Assembly (NCBI GenBank): GCA_021613375.1
Contig: CM038719.1
Location: 37,132,120-37,196,119, forward strand
Origin: Megaleporinus macrocephalus
Lineage: Eukaryota > Chordata > Actinopteri > Characiformes > Anostomidae
DNA: 64,000 nucleotides
Direction: 5' to 3'
Shown: positions 24,442 to 36,054 of the stretch, piece after piece
Position numbering within the stretch: the stretch's first letter is position 1
Layout of the letters: each line of letters opens with the position of its first letter
The notes under the pieces: model-generated
The model's input: only the letters and a program-made list of their open reading frames with translations
Told to the model about the DNA's origin: nothing
Databases searched by the model: none
Made by a program: the position numbers and the translations under genes

Positions 24442-24664
24442 ATCGTCGCTGTCCAATGAAAAACAAGCATCTCCAAAATAGTAACTTTACAGGAGAGAAC
24501 AAAAACTGTCTTTACTTTCATGGAAGTCAATAGAACAAAGAAAAAAACAGAGTTTTTGTCCAAGCAATTTTTGAGCATTTCTTTTGTTCCATTTATCATG
24601 AAATTTACACACAATATAAACGACATTCAAGTGATGTAGCCAGCCCGATGTGGACAGCAGCGAT
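24442..24664 (-). mobile_element. GCTGTCC-end MITE family, near-complete copy
   Basis: Left end ATCGTCGCTGTCCAATGAAA and right end GTGGACAGCAGCGATAT form inverted termini. The interior is the family core read in reverse (TCTCCAAAATAGTAACTTTA; GAGCATTTCTTTTGTTCCAT). No coding frame. Confidence 0.75.
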
Positions 24665-25734
24665 ATATTCATCACTACCTCATGCTGGTGATAAATATAG
24701 GCCTCAGGTGAAGAATACACAAATATTAAACATACATGGGTAAATCAGAAGCATTTACTGGGATCTTCAGAGGATGCACCTATAGCTTTCACAGGTTCAG
24801 GGTAAGTGATAACTCACATAGCAAACAGGGTTAAGCTAGAACATATTAGTCCTGAAGAACAGTCTTGATGCTCTTTTCACTGTAGGTTCTGGTAGAAGAT
24901 AGCAGTTGGAATCAGTGGAGTAAACAAGGTCTGGTTAAACAGCCTTGGCTATCCCCAGGATTCTCTTCAGAAAGGCTTTAATAAGAATAGGAGTTAGAAA
25001 GAGTCTAACGGTCGGTGTCCACTGCACACAGCTTGGAATTCCCCCTACACTCCCATCGCCATTGTCCCGTCGCTCGAGGGATGTGTCCTTCTACAATACA
25101 GGGCGCAAATGAAGCTGTCAATCAGTGTGGATTAAGAATATATCTCAAATAAATTCTCAACTTAGAAATTAAAGCTGCTGTAATTTTGACTCAGTTCTGC
25201 CTTTGGATCACCAGGAACACCAACAGAGCACAGAGGCCGGGACTTTCTACTGAGCAGTATTTCTTTTTACTTTTGTTTTTATTTGGATTCCACAACTCAG
25301 ACACAGCAGTTTATAACTTTCCATGTTGTCCAGACGGAACCATACAGGCACATACTCATACAAGGTACTTTTGCTTGATTAGCACTGCAGGTGGTTTGCC
25401 AGCTCAGTCTTTCCTGCTTTCATCCTTGGTGCCTTTTTTCCCTTGACAAGCATTAAAACAGAATGTGGGTGAAAATTCAGGTGACATATTCAAATATGTG
25501 TCCGTATTCAACCAACAAACTGTTGACGACCCGGTTTGGTGGGGAATCTGTTATGGAGTGTGACAAAACTTCCATCCTGCTGGACACCTCCTGCAGCCTC
25601 TGTGGTAGATGTACTACATGAGTGGTTGAAAGAGAGAGCTGAAAGATGTTGTCAGGTGTTCCAGAAAGCCGGTCTGAACGCTATTGAAGGTCCCTTACTA
25701 CAATGCAATAGAAATAAATTTTAGAATTTATAAT
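24665..25734. other. Intergenic unique sequence
   Basis: No gene, long repeat or recognisable transposon end was seen. Open frames of 62-86 codons show no known motif. Confidence 0.5.
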
Positions 25735-25945
25735 GTATGTGTTTGCACACCGAAGAATTTGACCTCCACATTTAACCAATCCACGCAGTGAAACACCCAC
25801 ATACACATTAATAAACACATAGACACACACAAACTGCCTGGAGTGGTTGGTAGCCCTATGTACAGCACACAGGGAGCAGTTGGGGGTTAGGTGTCTCGCT
25901 TAAGGGCATTTCAGTCGTGTACTGTCGGTTCAGACAGGGCCCGTC
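25735..25945 (-). mobile_element. tRNA-type SINE fragment
   Basis: The reverse complement contains the body shared with the copies at 59451-59690 and 54645-54975: a GGTGTTTCACTGCGTGGATT-like segment, CTCCCTGTGTGCTGTACATA, and CCTTAAGCGAGACACCTAAC. The tRNA-like head is degraded or lost. Confidence 0.6.
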
Positions 25946-26754
25946 ATTGGCATTTTTGGCTTAGACCGGCCCGTCATAATTAGCGGCGCACAGCTGACCA
26001 GTGATTTATGTATGCGTGTCCCGAACGAATGTATTTTACTATTATCATATAATAATTATCAAATAAAAACAGCATCATATTTTAAAAACTTTTTGCCTTA
26101 TTAGAAATTTACAGTGAATTATTACTTTAGAAGTCTATCAAGTAACCATTGTGGAAAACAAATAAGTAAATTTACACATACTGTAGTTCCAGAACTTTTA
26201 TCTACTCATAAGTATTTTCTGAATTTCCCTGATATAGCAGCTCAATTCTAATTCTTCAGGTTAAAAGGTGCTCTCTCCTTTTAAAAGCTATAACTTGCAT
26301 TTGGATCAGGCTAAAAACAGACAGGGCTGCTTTGTGAACTCATATAACACATCAGCATCTAACACTGTCTTACTGTGGGCATACCATTTGCTAATAATAC
26401 TTTTATACACTTACTTTAGTAAAGCTTAAATTACAAAGCTTTTACTTCATTTAGCAGTTTTAAGATGTTATTTTACTTGTTTGAGAGTTTTTAAAACATG
26501 TTGAACCGCAGAATAGAGGCTACAAATACAAACTACTATGCAGCCTTTCAACACACCTTTAGCCTAAATATCTAAAACGCTATGAAGTAGCCTAAAATAA
26601 AAACTTGCTGCTCATCCTGCACTTCTCAGCCTCGATCGTTTGCTATTTCAGCAGAAGAAGGTGTCGTACGTGGCTGCTAGGGTCGAGAGGTCAGCTGAGA
26701 GATCCTCAGTGCATCATTGACAGTACTCTTTGAACATGAAAGCTGCTCTATCTA

Positions 26755-26910
26755 TACTGTAAAGGTTGCATTATAAATGGACCAATAGAAGTTCTCCAAA
26801 TCCACTTAGAATAAAAGCTTTTACATAAATCTACAATGAAAGTAAAGAACATTTTTGTTCTCTCCTGTAAGGTTACTATTTTAGAGATACTTGTTTATCT
26901 TATACAGAGA
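26755..26910 (+). mobile_element. GCTGTCC-end MITE family copy (degraded)
   Basis: Recognisable by AAATGGACCAATAGAAGTTC, TTGTTCTCTCCTGTAAGGTT and ACTATTTTAGAGATACTTGT. The 3' terminal repeat is mutated. Confidence 0.6.
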
Positions 26911-27919
26911 TCATATGCTGGAATCATTACATTGTTTATATCCTTGTAATGTTGAAGCGACCAATAAAGCAGGATGCATTCATAAGTTTTGTTCATTAGT
27001 GTCTGAATTAACACCCACGTACACACAGTGGCAGAAATGAGGAGAGCAGGTGAATTCATGAAACAAAAACAGTCAAAACTACAAAACACAAAAGAAAACT
27101 GAGGAACAGAAACATGCGGATGAGTATATGCCTAAAACGTTCTTCAGTTTGGTGGAGATTGTGCGTGTACAGTTTAAAAAGTGCTTCAACTAGTTTAATT
27201 TTAATCAAAGCAATTTTTGGAGTTGGGTTAAAAGTTCCATTGTTGGTTATTGCATGGAGTTGTTCTTTAGTTGTTGTTCTGTTTTCCAATAAAACATTTT
27301 TGTACAGCGTATTTAAGTTCTACTATTGTTACGATGTCAAGTTTATAACAATAGAAACCTATAGAACCATAAACTGCTACATTGGTACAACCAAAACATT
27401 CCTGTGGTAACAAGCAAAAACTAGCTATACAAAGAAGATTGTATGAATTATTATTTTAGACTAAGTACATTTTTTTTAGGTTGAATTAAACTTGTTCAAT
27501 TGCTTTTAACCACATGAAGTAATTAGAAGTAACCACATGAAGTGATAGCATTATATATCATGCATAGTACTGTGTAATTACAGGTATAAGCCTATTAGAT
27601 ATCAATAAATAAAAACACTTTATATTCAATATATATATATATCCAAGCTATTTATCACTAAATTTTCTCACAATGTAAACGGCAGCTGCTGCATTTAATT
27701 GCTGTAGAAATTGTAAAAAAAATTGCTTGGACAGCATGTTATGGAACCTGACTTTATAAAGTTGTATACATTTGTTGTGTTGTGTATATGTTTATCACTA
27801 CTTAGGAGCAATTAAATACACATATGACTGGTATTACAAGGCCATGTACATGAATTTATAAAGAGTTATAAATACTGAATTCATAGAAAGTGTTACTGTA
27901 ATTTGTTCAGGCTGTATTC
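26911..27919. other. Intergenic sequence, no gene seen
   Basis: AT-rich, with a short (TA)n at about 27630 and a fragment around 27650-27690 that resembles the terminal part of the GCTGTCC-end MITE. No exon recognised. Confidence 0.4.
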
Positions 27920-28345
27920 AATTTGTGGTTGCACTTTTTACAGTGTGTACAACACTTTCTCCATCAATCTGAAGAAGCCCATGCGAAGAACTATTTAGGA
28001 ATACAAATAGCTCCATTATGGTTCAATGTTCTTTGTAGAACCATTGTTTTAATGACAAGGATGATAAGACAAGAACCCTTGAAGAACCCCCAAAGAACCC
28101 TCCAAGAACCACATTTTATAACAATGTCAAGTGTGCTTGTAACAATAGCAGATGTCTTTTGGGTGCTGTAGAGAACCATTTTCACAAATGTTCTATATAG
28201 AACTATACACAAACACATTCTCCATCAACCTGAAGAACCATTTCTTCATTTAAGCATAAAATTGTTCTAGATTTGTTTCCTGATTCTGAATAGAGCCCTT
28301 GCACATTTACTAAAGAACCTTTGAGGAGCCATCTTTACTTAAGTG
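27920..28345. mobile_element. GAACC-rich MITE-like repeat
   Basis: Dense GAAGAACC/AGAACC words (AGAACCCTTGAAGAACCCCC and CTATATAGAAC), characteristic of a dispersed short fish repeat. A second fragment, with GGTTCTTTAAAGAACCTTTT, lies at about 35190-35265. Family name not determined. Confidence 0.4.
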
Positions 28346-29951
28346 TGTAGAGAAGCACATAACAAACCACAATGAGCAACCAAACAATGCAGGACTGAGG
28401 ACAGTGAAACAAAAGGATTATATATACACTTCAGCAAAATGAGAAACAGCTGAGAATGACAATTACAGTGCATAACCGGAATCCATCAGAAATGAGACTG
28501 AGGAAGGGAGGAGTAAAGAAGAATACACAATGGGGGCATGGGACCGGGGGCAGTGGACTGGACTAGCATGGGAGACATTAACCAAGACTGGGACACAAAC
28601 AGAGATAAGCAACTGGCAATGAGAGAGAGAGAGACGCTGCAGTGACCAGGACAGAGACAAGAACATGAACAAGAACTGGGAACTGGGACTAGACATTGAC
28701 TTGCAATAGGAGCTGACCTGGTTTAAAGAGAGCTGGACCAGTAATAGGAGTAAGATCACAGACTGGAATCAAAACAGTGGGCCAGAGTGGTTAAGATGGA
28801 AGTTAAACGCAGAGGTCAGACGTATACCTCTCTCTCACAAACACAGACAGTTGAGGCCGTCTAGAATAGACAAAACAAAGAAATCTATATTTTGTCTTCC
28901 TCGGTTGGTTCTTTTTGAGGTCTAAAAACGAATGTGTGTTTTGTCTGATCGCTGCAACAACACTCTTAGAACGAAATCATTGCTCTGACATCAGGCGACT
29001 TGGCCATTTCTCCAAGACCAGAGAGGCCCGACTCTCCTACGTTCAGAGAGGAGAATGCAAAGAGCCGCCACTGGCTGACTTTAGCACTGCATTGTCCAAA
29101 TCACTGCCAGAGAAGCACTGACATTTTCATGACCGCCAATCAGGATCTGCTGACACCTCATTTCAAGTCATCAGGACTCTCTGGAATAGGAGTTTTTTCT
29201 ATTCTGTGTGTGATGTCACCATCCCCACTTTCTCTGTGACTTCCATTGGATGAACCCTATTGGTCAAAACAATAAAACTGACTGGGTTCCATACAGCAAG
29301 GCAGTATGCACAACATGAGTGGTCCTGAGGAACTCCACGTTCAATGGTGCCAAATTTGCAGTACTCGATACTGGTGTATTGATTTATGAGCGACAGACCA
29401 GATGTATTCCTTGGAAACAAACATGCTGTCCAATTACATACCCCATAGCATGGTGGAGGTCAGTGAAGTGCCAGAAATTCTTGGACGGGGAAGGCACTGT
29501 AAAATCATACATGGTTGTGTCAGCCAGTACCACAATCACATCATTAGACCAAATTTGCTAATATGCTAATAACATTTCTGTTCCACCTTAAATAATGCAG
29601 CAATAACACACTAGCACCCGTACAGTCATCTGAACGTAACTACTATATAATTTAAGGTGGAACTGGTGGAAATAAGAACAAGAACCTTTATCTAATCTCT
29701 GTCCATTGTAAGAGGGGGCAGAGCCACTTGTGGCTTGTGTAACACATATACACAAAAATGTAACATATATAGTTTTCTGAGGTGTTTTATGAATATTTGT
29801 ATGAGTTCCTACATTGGCTGACCTGTAACTGGCCCACCAGGAAGTCTCCCCACTTTCCTGATTACCCACTCCGGCATCCTGTTTGATAATGAGCATCACT
29901 AATAACTGTGAAGTTACACATTAACAATGCAGAAAATTACATATGTAGCCA
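28346..29951. other. Intergenic sequence, no gene seen
   Basis: Includes an internally repetitive GGGAC/AACTGGGACT-rich stretch (about 28540-28760). The remainder holds open frames up to 103 codons without recognisable domains. Confidence 0.4.
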
Positions 29952-29959
29952 TTGGTAAC

Positions 29960-31551
29960 CAGAGGTGTCAAGTAATGAAGTACAAATACTTTATTACCTT
30001 ACTTAAGTACAAATTTTGGTAATTATTTTTTTAGCTGACTTTTTACTTCTACTCCTTACATTTACACTCCATTATCAGTACTTTCTACTCCTTACATTTA
30101 CACTCCATTATCAGTACGTTCTACTCCTTACATTTACACTCCATTATCTGTACTTTCTACTCCTTACATTTACACTCCATTATCAGTACTTTCTACTCCT
30201 TACATTTACACTCCATTATCAGTACTTTCTACTCCTTACATTTACACTCCATTATCTGTACTTTCTACTCCTTACATTTACACTCCATTATCTGTACTTT
30301 CTACTCCTTACATTTACACTCCATTATCAGAACTTTCTACTCCTTACATTTACACTCCATTATCAGTATTTTCTACTCCTTACATTTACACTCCATTATC
30401 TGTACTTTCTACTCCTTAAATTTACACTCCATTATCTGTACTTTCTACTCCTTACATCTACACTCCATTATCAGTACTTTCTACTCCTTACATTTACACT
30501 CCATTATCTGTACTTTCTAATCCTTACATTTACACTCCATTATCTGTACTTTCTACTCCTTACATTTACACTCCATTATCAGTACTTTCTAATCCTTACA
30601 TTTACACTCCATTATCAGTACTTTCTACTCCTTACATTTACACTCCATTATCAGTACTTTCTACTCCTTACATTTACACTCCATTATCTGTACTTTCTAC
30701 TTCTTACATTTACACTCCATTATCTGTACTTTCTACTCCTTAAATTTACACTCCATTATCTGTACTTTCTACTCCTTACATTTACACTCCATTATCAGTA
30801 CTTTCTACTCCTTACATTTACACTCTATTATCTGTACTTTCTACTACTTACATTTACACTCAATTATCAGTACTTTCTACTCCTTACATTTACACTCCAT
30901 TATCAGAACTTTCTACTCCTTGTATTTACACTCCATTATCTGTACTTTCTACTCCTTACATTTACACTCCATTATCTGTACTTTCTACTCCTTACATTTA
31001 CACTCCATTATCAGTACTTTCTACTCCTTACATTTACACTCCATTATCAGTTCTTTCTACTCCTTACATTTACACTCCATTATCAGTACTTTCTACACTC
31101 CATTATCAGTACTTTCTACTTCTACTCCTATTTCATTTCAGCTTGTTTTCATTTATGTATATTTACATTCCAGTAAAGATTATTGATAACATGACTTTGA
31201 AGTTTGACTTCATTACAATACTTATAGACAACTAGTCATCATATCTTCTGCTCCATGAAACACATGTTAATGTTCAGTAGTACACAGATATGCTTCTTTA
31301 ATATATTTACATTGTACTAAAATACATTCATTTTCAATAGGTTTATATGCGGCTGAAACAGGAAACCTGTAAACAAGAACCTTACATTACTTTTATACTT
31401 TAAGTAGTTCTGAAAGCAGTACTTTTACACTTTTACTGGAGCAAAAAGCTTAAGTTAATACTTTACCTTCTACAGAAGTATTTTTAATCCCTAGTATCTT
31501 TACTTCTATATATAGATACTAGGTAATGAGTAATGAATGTAAACATCTTTG
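29960..31551 (+). mobile_element. hAT-type non-autonomous element carrying a minisatellite, copy 1
   Basis: The left terminus CAGAGGTGTC begins at 29960 after TTGGTAAC (29952-29959). The right terminus ends ACATCTTTG at 31551 and is followed by CTGGTAAC (31552-31559), a 7/8 match expected for an aged 8-bp hAT target duplication. The interior is a 36-bp array next to the left end plus about 440 bp of non-repetitive DNA that recurs in reverse complement at 40361-40945. That segment contains TTCATGGAGCAGAAGATATG on the opposite strand. No transposase is present. Confidence 0.8.
30040..31112 (+). repeat. 36-bp minisatellite (hAT copy 1)
   Basis: About 29 copies of a 36-bp unit, CTCCTTACATTTACACTCCA followed by TTATCAGTACTTTCTA. 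Since 36 is 12 codons, one frame stays open for 386 codons. That frame is an artefact. Confidence 0.96.
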
Positions 31552-31639
31552 CTGGTAACATATTTACTGCCACAGTAGTATTGCTTACATGTATGATAGT
31601 CAGTGTTTGCTTGTGTAATTACACTAGCGCCTCATAATA

Positions 31640-32045
31640 CGTGTAGTAATAGTAGTATATGTACAAGTTACATGCTATTGGCTGGCACTGGCCTCTAGAA
31701 GCTTGTGAGGCGTGGCTGTTTTAATAACTATGCCAGCCAGTAGGATCAAGGGAGGTGCAGGCCCTCCAGAAAAGGGACATACTGTAATTGTTAATGTTGC
31801 TGTTCATTAGTTTAAGGACTGTGTAAGTGTTTGCTGTGTTATTCTGTGTTGGGGGGTGAATGTGGGTTTTGTTTGTGATGGAAGGGTCAGTGATTGTGTG
31901 AAGCCTGTGGTTAGTGGTGACCTCCGCTGGGAGTTAAACGCTTTGTAGGTGCTTGTCTGTCTGGTGTCTAATAAAAGAACATTACTTACAGCAGAGTTGT
32001 CGTCTCCTCAGTGTTTTACTGTTCACTGATGCAGTGACAACTGCT
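31640..32045 (+). mobile_element. Candidate solo LTR or LTR fragment
   Basis: LTR-like layout with GC-richer sequence, AATAAA at 31970-31975 followed by a short GT-rich stretch, then an end at about GTGACA followed by ACTGCTGGTGGC, which resembles the region next to a Gypsy-type LTR. No second LTR or pol was found. Weak call; a different dispersed repeat is possible. Confidence 0.3.
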
Positions 32046-32159
32046 GGTGGCTTCTTTGCAGATAGCTGATAAAACGATAAAAGCAATAATATAACAATAT
32101 GGGTCAAATTACATTAAAATTAAAGCATCACATTAAACACATTTATCTCCAAAGCAGTA

Positions 32160-32286
32160 ACTTAAGTCTATGTGAAGCTGTTTTATTAGTCCATTCATCA
32201 TATAGGTTTCACAGTATATAAAGGGCAGAGCAGTGCAAATAAACAAAAATGGATATACATGATTTTCTTTGGACAGCAACGATAAG
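32160..32286. mobile_element. GCTGTCC-end MITE family copy (degraded)
   Basis: Has TCCATTCATCATATAGGTTT near one end and the terminal TTTCTTTGGACAGCAACGAT at 32264-32283. Same order as the copy at 57925-58120. Confidence 0.6.
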
Positions 32287-32821
32287 AAAACGAGACATTT
32301 ATTTTAAAGCCAAATTAAAGTGTTACCGTTTCAAATGTAGCAACATACAGCCGAATGTAATAGTTTCAGTGCCCCTCTTCAGGTTTTGTAACCCAACTAA
32401 AGTTCTAACTTTATACCATGGGACAGTATTTACACTGCACCAGCAGATGTCCAGTTATTTTTATGTAGGTTGGCATTAGTATGGGTGATTTGCGATGTTA
32501 CACTACCTAATGTTACAGCACAAATATTCCAAAATAGTTATTTAATAAATTACACCTTTAAATGATCAGTCAGTACCTGTGTAGTTGTTATTGAGGTAGA
32601 GAAACATTATGGATTGCCTATAGATCCTCTCATTGCTTTTGAGGTTGTGTACAATAAATAGATATGAATTTATATCCTAGAAGTGCTGTTTCTGTGCAGG
32701 ACATTCACATTACAGAGCACATTATAATCCAGTGGTTGTAGGTACCTGGGTCACAGCACAAGCACAGCATTTTACTACAGCTTGCTTACAAATATAATCT
32801 TCAGTTTTTACTTATGTAGAT

Positions 32822-32822
<1 letters not shown>

Positions 32823-32912
<90 letters not shown>
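32823..32912. repeat. (GATA)n tetranucleotide array
   Basis: About 22 perfect GATA units (TAGA phase), roughly 840 bp before the dusp3 start codon. Confidence 0.95.
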
Positions 32913-33364
32913 GCTGGCGCAAATATAGATGACGTGGCATATACACATGACAATATTTACACAAGTGTTTCATATTACTTGTAGTAATAATCAGTGCTCA
33001 CATGCTATTGGCTGGTGCTGGCCTCAACACAAGCATAGCACATTACTAAAGTTAGCTAAATGCTGGGTTGGTGGGTGTTTCCTGTGTTATTGTATAACTA
33101 CTTGGTTATTAGAGACCCTACATATAAAATGGGACCAGTGGTCCTTCTGGAAAAAGAAACTTTCAGCTTCTTCAGCCATGTAGAGCCACTGACGTCATCA
33201 CCTGAAACAAATGCACCTCCTACTTATAGGCAGTTGCTGGTAAATATGAACTTAAATATTGAAGTAGAGATTATTTGAATAATTACTTTAAGTTCAACCA
33301 AAAAGAAGCCAAGTCCCCATTTATATATCACCGTTCAAAACTTCATTTGAATGCAACAGTTGCT

Positions 33365-33490
33365 TTTTACACTGTGTGAAAATTTTGTGATGAATGGACC
33401 AATAGAAAAACTCCAAAATAACTTGGAAACATTTCTGGTTCCAATAACATACATTGAAAGTAAAGACAGTTTTGAAGACGTATTGCCAGA
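33365..33490 (+). mobile_element. GCTGTCC-end MITE family copy, truncated
   Basis: Contains GATGAATGGACCAATAGAAA, AACTTGGAAACATTTCTGGT and ACATTGAAAGTAAAGACAGT. The 3' end is missing. It lies about 260 bp upstream of dusp3. Confidence 0.65.
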
Positions 33491-33752
33491 TGGGTTTTGT
33501 TCACATTTGCTGACACCTAGTGGTTAAAGACAGCAGTGGTGAGAGTAAACGAGAGTCAGTGGACAAACAGCTCCTACCAGCTCCACTGCTGAAACATAAA
33601 AACTGGTGTGGAGAAGACGGCTGTAGCGTTCACTTCAGGTTTAAAACTGCTGTGGATACGCTGGAGATGAAGAGTGTATTCGGTAAAGGATCTGAGATCT
33701 CACGAGGGGTGAGGAAGGACTGAAGTCAGCAAACTGAGGTCATCAGTTGAAG

Positions 33753-33874
33753 ATGTCAGACTATGAAGTCTCAGTGCAGCAGCTCAATGACCTGTTGACG
33801 GACGAGTTCGGCGATTTCTGCATGCCGTCCAGTGATTTTAACAAAGTCTGGCCTGGAATTCTGCTCGGAAATGA
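33753..33874 (+). CDS. dusp3: dusp3 (VHR-type dual-specificity phosphatase), coding exon 1
   Basis: 122 nt beginning ATGTCAGAC. It encodes residues 1-40, starting MSDYEVSVQQLNDLLTDEFG, which matches the N-terminal recognition region of DUSP3 (S-V-Q-x-L-N-D-L-L). It ends in a PGILLGN segment, equivalent to the I-x-V/L-G-N strand that opens the catalytic domain. The exon ends GA|GTACGT with two bases of a split codon. The first base of exon 2 completes this to Glu, and the reading continues directly into the expected S-V-A segment. The start is the first ATG in this frame with a purine at -3 and gives a length almost identical to mammalian VHR (185 aa). Confidence 0.93.
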
Positions 33875-34494
33875 GTACGTCTCTTATCTTATTCACAGGG
33901 TTCATAATTAAAAAACAGTTTAACGGCTGTTATACTCCACTAGTTACACGGGCTGGAAGAATAATTGCTCATATGTTGCATTGGAACTGCTCAGTATGTG
34001 AATGTGCAGTAGTAACAGGACAGCAGGGCTATATTAAAATAGACTCTGGCTATTTATAGAGAGGGTGCTGAGGCACTCTGTTATGCTAAACTCACACGCA
34101 TACACATAGTGGGACCCTTAAAAAGTAGTTATTCGCAATTTGATCCAGAGTTGTAACAGATTCCAGACTTCAGACTTCAGGCTGCAATCTTCCTGCTTTG
34201 AGTGTTGATTATTTTATTAAAATTAATAAATAAACATTGTATTTTCTCACTAATAAAACAAGCATAACTCCATCAAAACTTCACCACATGTTTCAGTTGT
34301 GACCATATTAGAGCAGAACTCAAAAACAGTTGCTGGTAAATGAGCAACAAACCCAATTTAGAACAGTTTAAACATAAAATCATTTTATAACATTATTATT
34401 AGTATTATAACAACACAATGAAGTGTTGTTATGCTCTACAGGGATGGAATCTCACTTCTAAATTTTGGTAGTAACTGAAAAACATGGAACAGGC

Positions 34495-34495
<1 letters not shown>

Positions 34496-34535
<40 letters not shown>

Positions 34536-34553
34536 GTAGTAGTAGTAGTAGTA
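34496..34553. repeat. (ATT)n-(AGT)n microsatellite
   Basis: ATT run passing into AGT trinucleotides inside dusp3 intron 1. Confidence 0.9.
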
Positions 34554-35384
34554 GTATTTATTTTTTTCAGGCTCATGATAATTTTAGTCCAACTATGCTT
34601 TAAAAGAACCTAAAAACATATGTACAGATATTATATATTTGTTGCAACTCACTCACTCATACACATGCAGCAACTTGAAGTTGCTCCAGCAGGGGGAGCT
34701 ACTAGCAAACAAGTTGTTTTTCTGTCAATAAATTAAGGAGAAGAAAAAAATGCACATGTTTGCAGTTACAGCTTTTAAATTTATAGCTAAAAAAATGTAT
34801 TATCGGATGTTAACTTACTCATTATTATAATAGTTCTGGCACTTATTATATATACAAGTAGTGGCATTAAATCATTTTAATCTAAACTAGTAAGAGTGGG
34901 TTTATACTTGTAGTATGGTTCTCTTGGTCCAGGCCAAAGCATGAAATGATGTGTTATTGAATATTAGTTCTAGTTGGCTTACAATTCACATTGATAAATG
35001 TTTCACATTAAATCAAATGTGCAAAAACATATATGGGGATATGCAATGATATACAGGAACGGCAATAATGTTTAAAGCTCTTCGTGTTATCTGGGCTCGC
35101 TAGTTTAAGTCTTGTTTTATATGTCTTATGATATTAGAGCAGTAAGCCACCTTGTATTATAGCCATTCAGATCACAGTGATGCTGGATGTCTGGTTCTTT
35201 AAAGAACCTTTTAAAAGGTTCTATATGGCACCCAAAAGTGGCATGGAACCTACAGTGCTGGAAATTCCTATTCATTTTATTGTAGCTGCATCAGAACATA
35301 TTACACTTATACCAATACTTTAAGTATTGAAATGAATACATACAATTTATATCATATCTTCACTGCCCAAAAAAAACCTCAATT

Positions 35385-35525
35385 TTTTTTACACTGTGTG
35401 AATATTTCATCATGATTGAACCAATAGAAATGCATCTGGTTCAAAAAATCTGGTTCCACTGACTTACATTGAAAGTAAAGTAAAGTTTTTGGTCTCTCCT
35501 GTAAAGTTACAATTTTGGAGACAGC
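35385..35525 (+). mobile_element. GCTGTCC-end MITE family copy
   Basis: Shows CATCATGATTGAACCAATAG, CTGGTTCCACTGACTTACAT and GTCTCTCCTGTAAAGTTACA; it ends at TTTTGGAGACAGCGAGG. Lies within intron 1 of dusp3. Confidence 0.65.
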
Positions 35526-35712
35526 GAGGATATAATAAATATATAATTATATTATAGTCCAGTTATAGGTGAATGTAATATTAAAAACTTTCCCCTAAGA
35601 AGTGAGTAAAATCAACTAAATAATTCAACAATAAAATCACATCTTAATAAATACCTGATAAATTAATAATTAATTATATTAACAATATTAATCCAATAAA
35701 TAATATCATTGA

Positions 35713-36021
<309 letters not shown>

Positions 36022-36054
36022 TAGATGAGGGTGGGTGATATAACTTTTCACATT

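Noticed and set aside
30016..31186. 386-codon open frame of Leu-Thr-Phe-Thr-Leu-His-Tyr type
   Set aside because: The 36-bp repeat is exactly 12 codons, so any stop-free unit gives a long frame. No start context, no splice signals, and it lies within a transposon.
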